The notes under the pieces: model-generated
Database searches by the model: none
What the model was told of the DNA's origin: nothing
Seen by the model: only the letters and a program-made list of their open reading frames with translations
Made by a program: the position numbers and the translations under genes
In this document: positions 9,574-22,525 of the stretch, one piece after another
Position numbering within the stretch: position 1 is the stretch's first letter
Layout: each line of letters begins with the position of its first letter
Assembly: GCA_958450365.1 (NCBI GenBank)
Contig: CAUEEP010000264.1
Location: 20,400 to 84,399, forward strand
From: Mesorhabditis belari
Taxonomy: Eukaryota; Nematoda; Chromadorea; Rhabditida; Rhabditidae
Direction: 5' to 3'
Length of the DNA: 64,000 nucleotides

Positions 9574-11495
9574 TTAGAACCCGGGAACTGGGCCTTTACT
9601 AAATGCTCCAATCAGGGAAGTTCCAAATTGAGAAAGAAAACACATCGCTTTGAGCTCTTTTACAACTCTGTCCACCTGAATTTGCACTTATGACATTATC
9701 AAGTTGGGTGCATTCACCTCTTCTTTTGTATTACCCGTTCCAAAGCTAATGCGAATTGTCCGAAGTGCAACCTCTTCAGAAACTCCACTCGAAATGAGAA
9801 TAGCACTCGCTCTAAATTAATGTTTTGTTTTTCAGCTTCTACGACATTTATTAACTTTCTTTTCTTTGAATGCCCTGCAGCTGCTGTGCTTGCGTAAAAG
9901 GAATGACACTTCGATAGAAGGTCTGCGCTAAATTAATGGATTCAATGAGTTACCTGGGCTTTTTACCTGGTATCAGCATATTTTGGGAAAGCTACCGACG
10001 ATGTGTTGGGAAGACGGGGAGAATGCTCAAAATTAATCGACACATTCCCTTGTAGTTCTTCCTAAGAAATGCTTTTAAACAGCAATTTTGCAATTCTGTG
10101 GCTGACTTTGATTCGCTTCTCAAAGTAGTCTCGGATTTCCTGTAGATGATTCTCATTGTGTGCCAGATGAGCGAATGCCAATTCGCAAGCTTTGCCCAAT
10201 CCTGCGATCATCGGCGTATTTTCAGTTCTGAAAGCTTAAAGTTTGAATCACTTTTAATAGCTCGGCGGCATTCAGGCTTAATGATCAAGCATCAGCAATT
10301 CCTTTTTCTTATACCTACCATAAAAAAGTTCTTGTATCTCATAAGGTTGCCAATTTCTCAAACCAACCCAGCTCTAAAACCTCTTTCTTGTTCGCAACCG
10401 TAAATGAATGGATGAATCGGTACGGTTAGAAGAGATCGCAGAACTAGAGCACCAATTCTCGGTCCGTAGAACTAAAAAGAGAAGCATACGGAGCGATTCA
10501 TTAACCTACCTTATGTCCCGCCACAGTTGCCAAATCAATTTTGAGCTCATTTAAATCGATATTTACTTTACCGATAGCCTGAAGCTAGATTCAACCTCGA
10601 CTTTAGGATCTGTGTACCTGTGTGGTGTCACTGTGCATTATGATTTTCCGACCAATTTGATTCGAAGCTTTTCGCACGACATCCGAAATTTCAGCTAAAT
10701 TTGTTGTTGCTAAACTAAAAGTTTAGACTTTAATCCACCGATTGGTTGGATGACACCGGTCTCATTATTGGCGAGCATAATTGTAACAAGACACGTCTCA
10801 TTCCGGATTGCTGCTTCAACTTCGGAAACATTGACACAACCCGTTGCCTTGTCGATGTTACAGAAAGTTACATCTGGAAGATGCGGGTTCAATAGTTTTA
10901 GGCTACGTTTCTGGATCAACTTGTTAAGAAAACTAACCGATTTTCCGTTGTTCATGCCAACTTTTCAAGGGCTTAACAATGGCTGGATGATCGATGACAG
11001 ATGTGATAATGTGTGGAAGGCCGCGGTTTTCTCTACACTGTTGTCTGTATTCCTCGATCGCCGAATCGAGCACCCAGCTGTTGGTCTAATGGTATTCTTG
11101 ATCTTTTTGATATCAGAACGTAGAGCAGTTACAGAAAACTAGTACTTATGACGACTTTACCTCTGTGCCACCTGACGTAAAAAAGATCTCTTTGGGCGTG
11201 ACATGGAAAAGATCGGCCACTTGTTGGCGCGCCTTTTCGATCGCATCATGTGCCAATTTTGCTGTTAACGTTCTCATGTTGGTTTTCAAAAAAATGGTGA
11301 ACCTTTTGGATTGTTGCTGCTTGGGTTTGCCCAAAGACTTAATGAATCGATAATTGTTCGTCGAACCTGCGAAATGGCTTGCGTGTCTGCTTATTGATCT
11401 AGAAAAACCTCAGGGTGTAGCGGTGTCGTGGCATTGTGGTCAAGATAAACGGGCTCTTGCTCTTCGATGTACCAGTTGAGATTTTCTACCTCCAT
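9574..11495 (-). CDS. scly: Selenocysteine lyase / NifS-like PLP protein, catalytic Cys replaced
   Basis: Selenocysteine lyases split selenocysteine into alanine and selenide with PLP. Reading from ATG at 11495: VYLDHNATTPLHPEV, NPSSNNPK, EIFFTSGGTE, TCLVTIMLANNETGVIQPI, GHK with the PLP lysine, FYGPRIGALV, EQERGFRAGTENTP, RLPNTSS and ISFGTGNTKEEV all match the SCLY/cysteine desulfurase fold in order. Two departures: HTDAAQ reads HSDTTQ, and the catalytic loop that reads AACHS in SCLY reads AAGHS, codon GGG at 9873-9875. By family logic the protein should lack lyase chemistry, unless the Cys in SKCHS ten residues earlier substitutes. Start is chosen because a tctag acceptor immediately precedes it. 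Convergent with GLD-3-like, divergent from PAIP1. Confidence 0.85.
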
Positions 11496-11869
11496 CTAGA
11501 ATGTTTGTATGACAATGAGAAATGTGCAAAAGTCAAAAAGTTGAGGAAGTGGGTTTGAGGATCATTACATTTTTGTTAGTCATAATTTTGCGATTCCTTT
11601 TAGAAACAAATATTCACCATGTAGATGTCATGTGTATTATCCGATACATTGTGAAATTCGATGCGTTTTCTCCTTTTCCTATTCTAATCGAATTCGCTTT
11701 TCAAAAAGTTGCGTAAAGAGAGCGATATGATACAAACAACAACAGCCTATTACAGTTTCATCGCCGAGACCTCGAGATAAATATATCTTCTTTTCCCTTC
11801 ACTTCAATGCCTTATTTTTTTGCATACCGATCTATCACGTGTTGATCTTTAGATAACAGCAATCAAGCG
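11496..11869. promoter_or_regulatory. Shared divergent promoter region, lyase-like / PAIP1
   Basis: 374 bp separate two start codons on opposite strands. A tttag acceptor at about 11847-11852 probably marks the trans-splice site of PAIP1; a tctag acceptor abuts the lyase start. No specific factor site is recognised. Confidence 0.45.
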
Positions 11870-14800
11870 ATGAGAGGTCAAAATGGATGGGATCAACACC
11901 CTAGAGTTGGAAATGGGGGAAGACCTTCAGCTGGTGCTCCCAATTTGTACAATGGAGCCAATAACATACAGCCGATTCCTCAACAACAAGGACATGCGCC
12001 CAATGGTTTGCTTTTACAACTTTAAATCTAGTTTTTTTTGTTTGCGAATTGTGATTATTGGGCTTTCGTGGTAGGATTAGTCAATGACATTAGTTAAAAA
12101 GTTAAACAGCCGGTTTTGTAAAAACAAAAAGTAAAAATATTAGATATGTTAACGTTAGTTGCTTACGTTATTACCAAAGCCATTTTTGATTTATTTAATA
12201 AGTAATACATTTTTTTAGTTTGGCATTTGAACCCTCAGCAGCAGCAACCCCAGCAACCTTATGGTGACCAAATGTCTCATTCGAGTCAGAGCGTAAGTTA
12301 TGCTATGATTTTTGCAAAGGTTTATATGAAGTCTCGATGTTTGTCCTTTAAACCAAACAATATTTCATTTTAGAACAGCAGCTATCACTCAGAGAATTCC
12401 TACCATTCGGGTTTGCCAAACTACCAAACTACCAATCTATGGCCAAACAATGGCGCCCCTTATGGTGTGCATTTTTTTTAAAGACAATATTCTTTTATTT
12501 TAGAAAATGGTCAGCATCCGATGCAACAGCAACAATACATGGTTTGTTGAAATTAAATACAACAATATATGTTACAACGGGAACAAATGTTCCCGTTGGT
12601 TTTTTATTTAATACTTAATAAATTATTGAGTTCAGAACTATCATCTGAATATCAATGCTCCAACTTTTGTTCCTAGAGGTCAACAAGGACAAACTTATGC
12701 GAACAATGTAAGCATTATTTGAACTAGCTTGATGCCATAAATTTTTAAATAGGTATAAACTTTTTAGTTTAAAGCTAAACAGCCAACTAGCTAAATAGTT
12801 TAAACAAGATTAAAGTTACCAGGGAAATTTTATCTCAACTTTTTTAGTACAATAACACGGCGCCGTCGTATGGTGGTCAACAGGGCTATGGAATGGAGCC
12901 GCAAAACTACTATCAAAATCAAGTAAATTTAAAATACTGTATTTATTCCAATTGAAGTGCTCTCTATTAGAAGTGCTCCTTTAGACGAAATTTTTCTTTT
13001 TTTGGATTTGGAACTCTCGGATAGCAAAATGCTCAACTTTTTTAAAGACTTCTAAACGTTTTAAATAATAGTTATAGACCAAAAGCTTAATTACGTTCGA
13101 AAAAAAACTATTTTTGAACTCTTTAAAATTTGGGTATACCGTAGCTAGGACACAAAAAAGAATTTGAGAGGGGCATTGAAAAATAAAAGAGCCGGCTTTT
13201 CTATTAGAATGCTTATGTTACATATTCATAACGTGGATACGACATATTAATTCAAAAATGAGATGATCGCTCAAACAGCTTCATATTTTTCACGACTGAA
13301 CTTTCGCGTTTCTCTGAAATCTCTGGTTCTCGCCGCATCGTGTTTGCCTTTCCCGTTGTTTCTCTCATCTTTCTCCTATCTCCTCTCAACTCTCCGGCTT
13401 GTATGCACAAACAACATAGACTTAACCCTCTTCGCTAACCGTCTCACTGTCATCCCTCTCATTTAGCATTCACTTTTTTGTGGATTGCAAGGCAAAATTG
13501 ACACAACTTTATTGGAATTTTGAAGAGTACAGGGCACAAAAATTCATTCACGCTTCATTGCCTTTTGTTTGACCTCTATTGATTCGACACCACTCTTCCT
13601 TGGCTTTTTGTATCAGTTTTTGACCGCAAACCTCATGGATTAACAAAAACAATTGATTTATTAGCTATTGAATATTCTGTATTGAATTTCATCTCAATAA
13701 TTTTAGATTGCCGGAGCTTCTCCAAATATGATGCAGCAACAGTTTGGCTATGAGGATCCTGGACAGCAAGATGATTATTTGTATGAGCAAATGTACAGGT
13801 ATGATTTCTTAAACGGACTTCAACGTTTTAATAATTTTAGTGTTGGAGCTCAAGTATACGTTCCGTCAAACGATTTGCAAAAGCAAATTCGGGAATGCGA
13901 TCAACAAAATGTGATCACCGAGGTAAATAGTAATTTCGATGTGAGGTGTTACTCATATCGAGCACAGTCAGTACAGAATATCAAATTTAGATTCAAATTG
14001 GTTTTGAACAATTGTTGGCCGATCCAAACGAATTTGACTGCTGGGCTGGCGCCATTAAAGATCGACTGCTAAGTCCGAGTTTGAAGAATGAAGCTATTAA
14101 GACAGCCCTATCTATTGCAGTTGAAATGGTAGGATCTGTGATTGCCTTTTCCCTATCAATCGCTTTAGGCTATATCTGGAGGCTCTGAAAGCATTACACC
14201 AATGAATCCTACCAATCACCAGTACACATTTGCAAAGCTTTTTGCTTTTATCTGCAATGGGGTAAACTTTGATAGCGTAGATATTTGGAACTTTGCTCTT
14301 TTTAGAAAATAGACTTCACGCTTAATCACCTATTGCCTGTCCTCGAAACGTACCATACGAATCGCAGCACGCTAGAGAAAGAACGATCAGAGAATTTCAT
14401 GATGTTTGTGGCTGAGCTTTTTGAAAAGATTGAAATGGTGAGTGAATACTCTTTTTTTAAACCTGGGTATATTTAAAACGTTTAGCGGGAAAAACGCATT
14501 CAACCAATAGGAACCGCTTTGATGGAACAAGTCGGTGAGATTGTCAATCTCCCTCACCTACAAATCACGGACCAGCATATGAAAAAGATCGCTCAGATTT
14601 TGAAGGTGACATTTTTGATTCCTTCAAAAAATTCTTCTTTAGTTAACTGGCCGTCACTTGGATGCGATTTCACCACTACAAGAAGAATTGAATGCGGTCA
14701 TGACTCGCCTTTCTGGTTTAGCTAATGGAATGCAAAAGCTCAGCGAATCGACAAAAGCTCTGATATTTTCGTTGATTGAACAACGTGAGAAGGGATGGGG

Positions 14801-15338
14801 ATACAATGATCGGGTGAGTCTCATGTGTATGTCTTAAAAAACATTCTCTTAGTATTCGGGTGCGGTTGGTGATTCGGATTCTATCATTGGCTCATTAGTC
14901 GGCCCAGATGGTCGACAAATTGACTTGAGCGAAGAAGAACGTGCATTTTTAGGTATATGCAATTAGAAGTTGCTTATAATACGGGCTGCTTTAGAATCAC
15001 ATTTCAATGATGGTGATCAGCAGGATGACGGAGCCGGAGCGAGTGAAGATCCGGAAATGTTGGCGGACTATGAGAAATACCTAAAGGAGGTTCGCGAGGA
15101 AGAAAAGGTAACCTTTTAAATATGGCTCAAATTAAAGCCCTTGTTCTAGGCTCGTAGCATCGCCATAAAGATGCAAAAGACGCAGCTTATCAGCGAGCAA
15201 ATTACTGAAGAGCCAGAAACTGAAACAACAGAAATTGAAACACCAAAAACTGAAACACCAAAAGAAGAAGCCAAGGAAGCTAACGTCGGTGAAAAAGAAA
15301 AGGACGGCGTTTCGGAGGAAAAAGAAGAATCTAAGTAA
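11870..15338 (+). CDS. paip-1: PAIP1 homologue: PABP-interacting MIF4G protein
   Basis: Sixteen exons (first 11870-12005, last 15150-15338) give 571 residues. PAIP1 bridges poly(A)-binding protein and eIF4A/eIF3 to stimulate translation. Residues about 1-190 are Gln/Asn/Tyr-rich and contain a PAM2 motif, LNINAPTFVPRG (about 117-128), which binds the PABP MLLE domain; PAIP1 has LSVNAPEF and PAIP2 LNPNAKEF at this place. A second weaker version, VGAQVYVPS, follows. Residues about 200-410 form an all-helical MIF4G-like domain (FDCWAGAIKDRL, YTFAKLFAFICNG, LNHLLPVLETYH, HMKKIAQILKLTGRHLD, NGMQKLSESTKALIFSLIEQREKGW). The tail is strongly acidic with ETETPK-type repeats (about 480-571). A 784-bp intron (12923-13706) is much longer than the others. 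Large eIF4G is excluded by size and the PAM2. Confidence 0.83.
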
Positions 15339-16130
15339 TTTGGATCCCATAGAACAATCTCCCAGTAAATTTTCGTGTTTTTCATTCCTTTCATTTCATT
15401 CAATTTATTCGACTTTGTGAATTGCACGCGATTCTCATCCGTTTTTGACTCCAACCCTTTTTTAAAGATTCTTGGTGTTTTACTTTGATGTTGTCTTGTG
15501 TTTATAGTTGTACAGTGGTTTAGATTAGATGACCTCTAATACGAATCTCGTCCACTTGAAAGAGGTAGTGGTGGTTTGTGATGAGTTTTTGTCAATGTGT
15601 TAGAGCTTTTTCTGGCAACTGTTGTAAAATGCAGGTGGGAGGAAATTTCTTAGCAACAACGATTTCACGTAGAAAATGTACTACCGCTGTTTACCCATAT
15701 TGGCGTTTTGTCTACATCTATCCCATTGCTGTTTACCGGTTTTTCTTTGATTAAGATGTTATGATGTTTTATTTTATGCATAAGATAAATATATAAAGCT
15801 ATACAAAACTTCTGAAAGTCAATAAAAAATGCAGACCAAATGTGCATAGAGTTCACAATTTGCGTAAGACGATCAAGTCGTCAAAAGATGACCCTTCAGT
15901 AGCTTCATTTTCGCTTTTTACCCATATTGGCGTTATGTCTACATCTATCCCATTGTTGTTTACTGGTTTTTCTTTGATTAAGAGTTAGGATGTTTTATCG
16001 TATCCTTTATTTGCCCAAAGGCCCGCTTCAATTGTCATAATTCAATGAACGTTTGTGAATCTCCTATTTTGCCCTAATCCTTTGCCTTTGCTATTGCTAG
16101 CACCTCGAGCTTTACAAAATGCAAACGATA
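15339..16130. other. Intergenic region with an 85-bp direct duplication
   Basis: Follows the PAIP1 stop. A stretch at about 15694-15775 (starts TTTACCCATATTGGCGTT) recurs at about 15918-15995 with a few substitutions in the same orientation. No exon with recognisable homology is present. Confidence 0.6.
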
Positions 16131-16136
16131 TTTTAA

Positions 16137-16632
16137 GTGCCAATTCTCCTAACCACAATCGCCTTGGGGCAATGTAATAAGAAAAATAAAGGCGAGACGG
16201 TTGATGGGAAAGAAAAGGAACCAGTAAAGGGTGGCTCAAAGAAACACAGAGAAGTTTTGACAGAGTTTGACCATTTTCACTTCCTATTTAAAGTTAAACA
16301 GGGACAACCGTCGAATAGAAAGAAGCAAAAGAGGAGAAGAATGTCGAGCCAGAAAGGGTTTCCATGCATGCACAGTTTCGGCTTTTTAGCAAAATATTGG
16401 GGTATTTTTCTTTAGGAATCCGAAGCGAGCAACATGAAAACGGCTGAAGTGAAAAATTCGAGATTGATACAGAGTTTTTATGTCTTTTTGTCTATGCAAT
16501 TTTTCAGTTCAAGCTGCGTCACCGCCGCACCACCATCGAAAGTTCAACGTCGAAAGAACAACTGCAAACAAAATGGCAACAAAAACAACTAATATCTAGC
16601 GGTTCTCGCCCTTTCGTTTTTCCTGAATAAAG
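16137..16632 (+). CDS. Possible small Lys/Gln-rich gene, unrecognised
   Basis: Very tentative. A lysine-rich stretch (KNKGETVDGKEKEPVKGG, then NRKKQKRRRMSSQ) is followed by pieces bounded by gtt..tttag and attga..tttcag signals, ending either with SSTSKEQLQTKWQQKQL and a stop near 16627 or in another frame at 16597. An AATAAA at 16626 on the plus strand lies 11 bp from a TTTATT that would serve RRP12 on the minus strand, which suggests a converging plus-strand transcript. No ATG fits all pieces cleanly, and no family is recognised. It could also be a non-coding transcript. Confidence 0.25.
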
Positions 16633-16758
16633 AAACTTTTATTTCAACAATTCAAACTCAACAAGTCTTCTAGACTAGAAAATAACAAACAAATCAACAA
16701 GGAAATAAAACAAAAATGATAACAATAAAACCTGTAAGCGAGAACGTCAAGTCAACAT

Positions 16759-19700
16759 TCAGAGCGGCTTTTTCCTCTTTCCAATCACTTGACGAATTTC
16801 CTGGAGATACACGCTTTATAGGAAACAAATGATAAAATACCTGATTTACTTGACTTCCACCCCGATTTTTCTTCTTTAGCTGTTTCAATGGCACATAAGC
16901 GTACGGTTCCATAGGCTGCGTTTTTCGAATCGAATCTCCTCCAGCTTTCCCCTTACGTTTTGGCTAAAATGAAACACCTTTCAACTCCTGCATTTTCAAG
17001 CTTACCGTAGCAATCGGCCTCGAAAGATCACGATGAATGCCCGTTCCACCTGGTTTATACCTAGAGGCAAAGCTCTTGCTGGTGCCTGTTGTCATTCGAG
17101 AAGTTGAGGAAACACGGCTCTAAAAATAGCAATGATTGGTTGAAAATATTCTAAAAGTCCATACCTTTTTGTCTTCCTCTTCTTCATCGTAATCATCTTT
17201 CTCTTCTCGAGCAGCCCCTTTCTTTCCTTTCTTATCTCCCAGCAAATCCGAGAGGTCGTCATTATCATCAGATCTAAACATTTTGTTCAAGGGATTTGAG
17301 AAAGTAAATTACTTTTTCTTTCGTTTCGAGGCTTTCTCTTCTTCTTCATCATCGTCGATAATCAATTTTCCGTCTTTTGTGACAGCAAACCCATAGTTTT
17401 TTTCTTGCGCTCAGTTAAACGGGCTTCTCGTTTGGCTAACAATGTGGGATTGATCGTCGAAACCTGAATTTTCCAATAATTCAATGTATACAAATAAAAG
17501 CAAAGACTTACCTTATCAAGAAGCATGTTTCTATCCAGTAGATCGTGAACATCACCCTCGTCTTCTTTCAACCAAACGCTCTTGACTTGTGATCGTTTAT
17601 CTTCTTCCTCCTAAATTAAGCTTGTATATTAAACATTTCAGGAATAAAAACTTCGTTTTCCTCTTCATCATCACTGTCGTCAAGTAAATGAAGAATGGTA
17701 TCAGCTCCAGCTGTGCGAGCCGATGCACGCGATCCTGCCACAGAAACACCATCTGTAAATAAAAAACAGGTATAATCGGAGACTAAAACAATATACCATC
17801 ATCGTCATTTTCCTCTCCCTCTTCATTAGCTAGTCCTGCAGCCTTTCTCGCCTTTCTTCGCTTCGTTTTCACAATATTTTTAATTTGCTTGAGCCATTCA
17901 ACTTTATCAGTGTACTTTTCGAGCGCATTCTCTCCAAAATGATCAACAAACGATTCAAGGAGGATACGATTTGCTTTTCGTACCTAGAAACAAAGTAAAG
18001 TAGACGACTCAACATAACTTAACCAACCTGTGAGGTCACATCATCACCGGCACTCTGGTCAAAAAAGCCTTGAAGGATTATGTCCCGATATTGTTGTAGG
18101 GCGAATTCGGGCATCTTATTCACGAGAACTCGAATCAGTCGAATGCCCAACACACGAATCTAGAAAATACATTGATGCTACGGCATTTCATCAACAGAAT
18201 ACGATTAAATTCATCAATACCCACAGTTGGTCTTGTCTCAGCAAGCGTTGAGCATCCTTGAGAGATGAGACGAGACAAATGAGAAGCATTCAAAACCTAA
18301 AAAACAAACCGTCTAATTTCAGTCTAAACAATCTAACCTTGACATGTTTTTGGGCCAAAATGTTTAGTGCCACCAAACATGCACGTGAAATCTCGAGACG
18401 AATCTAAAGAAATTTGGTGTTCATTTTTCAAATAAGCTATTTTAACCTCTTTTCCGTTGGCTTTCGGTGTGTTCATTTCAAATATTCTGGTGAAAATTGG
18501 ATACAAAATCTCGGAAGGCGTTTGTCTTAATAAAAAAATCAAATGGGAAGATTTTTTAATACTTACCCCACTTCTGAGCCCTTTTCAATCAAACGCGTGC
18601 ACATCGCTTGAAAAGTGTTTGATGCTCCCTCACGACAAGGCATCGAGTTGGCTTTTTCCAAACATAGAATCTAAATTTTAAAAGAACCATTTTATTACCA
18701 ATAAAAATTATACCGTCAAATCAATCGCCTTCAAACAGAATTCTTTTTAACTCTTCATATGTATCCAAAGAGTAAACCACAAAAAGAACGGCTTCTTGGT
18801 GAGCGGCACGAGCAGGAGCTAAAATTCAAATTAAATCCAACAAAGATCAGTTGTGCAAAACCTGAGATTTCATCATACGACTTGAGCAGAATTTCATACA
18901 ATGGTCCTTGAGTTCCTTGGAAGAGGTCAGCAATTTCTGGTTCATTGCTGAAAAAGCCTGATTACATTTTATTTCCTTCTAGCCCTGGGTACCTTTTCTT
19001 CAGCACTTCTCCCAAGATTCGGTACGCCTTCTTTTGCATTGAATAATCACTTGGTTGATTGAAAAGGGTAGCATTGTAGAGAAAATCTTAACAACTCTGG
19101 TTTCATTTTAACTTATTGCCATTGTACCTTTTGTACATCAGCAGGCGTTACAGCTTTAACGAACGCAATAAGGATATCAGCTATTCTTTTTCGCGTATTA
19201 TTGTTTCGCCATTTATCCTCTACGTCTGTTTTTGTTGCTTCGCATCCCTAAATAGCTTTACATTATTAGATCGTTTCAAAAACCCACCTTTAAACGCTCA
19301 ATGGCTTTTTCGGTGTATGTTGACAAAATCTCTTTCTGACTTATTTCCACATATAGCCCAATTGCACTTAAAGTCGACAATCGGATTCCACAATTAGCCG
19401 AACTAAAACTCAACAAATATTACTCACAAAGAGCCAATCCAACCTCATATCATTGTCACCATCATTCACGTAGAGATTAAATAAGATTGGTAGATAATTC
19501 TCCGCGTAACTAAACGCTTTGATATATGCACCTTTAAAATTTTTTAAATACCGAGCCATTGTTTCTCTTCTTGAAATTGGTGCATCTGGGGCTAGTGCAA
19601 ACCGAAGCGCTGCTCGAAGTCCCGTCAAAATAATTAGCCTTAAATCAACTCGCTCTGTCAGCGCTACACCAAGAACCTAAATTATAAAATTAAATTTGAA

Positions 19701-22351
19701 TACAACTCATTCAACTTACTTTTGCAAGTTGAGGAAAGCTCTCTTCAAAGTCGGAAGCAGAAGCCAAGAATGATGGCAATAAATCCCAGAGTTGTGATTG
19801 TACAATAGAGTATGCACGAGAAATAATCTTATTTACATCATCTGTCATGCGTCTAAGGTGAAATCTTGATTTAAATAAAAGCACCCTTCTTACTTATTTA
19901 GCTTGGAGGCCAACGCAAGGAAATATTTAATGAAAAGTGACAACGGCGCATTGCGAATGTTTACACGGAAAATAGGCAACAACCATGATCTAAAATTGAA
20001 CTTTAATAGAAAGCTTCAGTTAAATACCGTCGGAAATCAGTCGGTAGAACAGGAGCATCGGGATCAATTTGAAGTGATAGAACGTTTAACACATGTTGAA
20101 CTCCGACATACCGAACGGCAGCACCAATGGTCTAAAAGTAAAATAAACGCTCTTCAATGTTCTTAATGCACTTACAAAATCGATTTCCTGTTTACAGAAA
20201 CAAGAGTCTTCTTCTCTTAAACGAGCCATCGTGCGTAGTGCCTTCACAAACTCGTCTGACAAAAGTGCCGAGCCAGAAATCTACAAAACGAAGTTCAGAA
20301 ACAAGTTTTAAAGCAGACTTGAAACAAGAAGGTCATCGTTTTGAAGATGTGTTTCCAAACAATAGCAGAAAATCCTGTTAGCGATGATTCGAGCAATGAA
20401 AGAAGCTTCCGGGCCGGCATTTCCTCTTCTTGGATACATTGTTCAACTAGTCGAGAAAGAACCTATCATAAAATAATAAAATGTTATAAGTATATAAAAG
20501 AACCTGTACAACAACTCGGCACAGCTCATCATTTCCAACTTGAAAAAAGGGTGTAATTAGTTCCATGGTTTCTGGCAACATCAGAATTGACTCTGATTTC
20601 ATTTTATATGAAAGACACACATGAGCCTCCACGAGTGCCTATAAATATTATGATTGTTGGCAATATCGTAAAGAAATACCTGAATCCAGTAGGCACACAC
20701 AGCCACTTCAGAAGGGGATGGAGCTAATTTCCTCAAAGAGATGATCTAAAGCGACATAAGCGCAAATTATACCCCAGAACGCACCAAAAGTTTATTTGTT
20801 TCAGGCGACAAGGCAGCATCGCTCGGTTGATTTTGTAATGCACGATGCAAGCATTGTAATCCAGCACATTTCACCTAAAACCATTATTTGATTTTGATGA
20901 TTTCTGCTATTTAACTTGAGAATCGGCCGCTATAAGTCCTTTTAATATATTCGTTGCAAGTCGTTGAAAAATTGAAACTGGCATTTTGTGCATAATTCCC
21001 TCGAGTAGACACAAATAGCGTGTCACATCCGTTGAAGAGGTCTTTTCCTCTAAAATGAAAATGTTAAACAAAACTCACGCCTAAAAACCGACCAAGAGAA
21101 AGGCAAAGTTGTTCATCAATGTACTCGCCAATTGTTCCTGCGGCTGCATGAAGACCATTTTCCAATGAAGTCACAGGGTCAGTCAAAACAGTTCTATAAC
21201 AAAATAAAAAAGAAATTTCTTCATCACCAACCTGACAACTTTTCTTGCCATTGTTCGGACACGCGGCTTTTCATGTGCACATAATGAGGCAATTAGCAGA
21301 ATAATGTTTCTAAAAAATGCTAAACTAAATTACCTAGAAGAGTTTCTTACCGATTTTCACTATTGCCCCAAACTACTGAGGGTTGGGCTCGTAAAACCAC
21401 ACCGAGCGTTGCCAACAAATATTTCAGAACGGCTCCACCATCATCACTATCCGAATACAACATTAACGCATCAGCAAGAATCTAAAATAACATCAATAAC
21501 ACGTCTTATAGTGTGAAAAACTTTAATCGAACGGCTGAATTGTCGTTGTAACACTTCTTTGGAAACCTTTTTCACAATAAGATGTAAAAGAAAGGCAGCA
21601 GCTGCAGCACGTGGAACGTCCTAAAGCAATGTAAACAAAAAATGTAAATGACAAAACCTCAGCCGACGTTGATTCCAGAGTTGTTAAAAACACGGCATAA
21701 TACTCCACGTCAGTTTCGGTTCCTAAAACAAATGAGTTCAAGCAAAAACTTTCCCCTCACCAGAATGCTGTTTGATAATTTCTGCACCAGCCGACAAAAC
21801 AGCCAAAACTTCTTTCTGGAGTGAAGAACCCGATCTAAACACATACTTAATATTGCCAAAGTTCAAAACCCACTTCCAAAGCCTGTGAACCACATCAAAT
21901 GTCGGATTTGTGCAAGCAGTGAATGTTGTAAAACGTGAAACTTGAGAAAAACCTCCTTCAGAAACCATTGATGCAGCAGATGACATCATTTTCTTGTTGC
22001 CCGTGCCTGACGTGCGTTCTCCAGCCAAAGACATGCTGTCCTAGAATTTAATTAGTTTTTAAAAAACCAATTTCTCGAAACTAACCATGTTTAACTGTTC
22101 TAGCACTTGATCATCGACTGAATCAATGGGTAGCATTTCATCCACAGGTACAAGTGGTACCAATTCGGCTTTTCGGGCTGCATTCGCTGCATTGCGGTGT
22201 TTTTTCTTGCAGGATTGCTGTCGTTGCTAAAAATAGGAGTTATTTATTAGAATAAAGATACATTCAGATAAATCAAAAATAAAGCTCACATATGTCCAGG
22301 GGTCAACTTCGTTCCTTTATTCGAGTGAATTCTGTGTCGAAACTTCACCAT
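16759..22351 (-). CDS. rrp-12: RRP12-like ribosome biogenesis HEAT-repeat protein, with apparent 1-nt shift near the N-terminus
   Basis: RRP12 is a nucleolar HEAT-repeat factor needed for 40S and 60S subunit maturation and export. Diagnostic blocks: N-terminal GHINDSNPAR (human GHSSDSNPA) then KKHRNAANAARK; a NUC173-type core with YAENYLPILFNLYVNDGD (human FAKNFLPILFNLY); an acidic/lysine middle; and near the C-terminus DPYAY-like MEPYAYVPLKQLKKKNRGGSQ, followed by a basic end IGKRKKPL. Start ATG 22349-22351; exon 1 is 22290-22351 and exon 2 starts at 22226. The conserved N-terminal motif and the rest of exon 2 are in different frames, joined at an A-run (T-run 22200-22205 on the plus strand). 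Some two dozen short introns follow. Trans-splice acceptor at about 22430, 95 bp after the AGK stop, suggests an operon. Confidence 0.88.
22200..22205 (-). other. Apparent frameshift in RRP12 exon 2 (6-nt A-run)
   Basis: Upstream of the run the frame gives the conserved SNPAR; downstream the conserved HRNAANAARK is in the frame reached by one extra A (or two fewer). Either an assembly homopolymer error or a real frameshift. Confidence 0.7.
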
Positions 22352-22525
22352 TGTAGAAAGAATATAGTCGTGAATGAATAATTGATGCGGTTGATTGATT
22401 CAAAAATCTCGCTTTGGCATCAAGTTTACCTAAAAACAAACTTTATAAATAAAATCTACGCTAAATCCTATCAAAGAGATCGAAAACCAAGAAATAAAAC
22501 AAATATTTACAAACAACAAAAACAA

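Noticed and set aside
16137..16415. Single-exon 92-codon gene starting MPILLTT
   Set aside because: The supposed start is GTG and there is no signal or homology; a spliced small gene remains only a low-confidence possibility.
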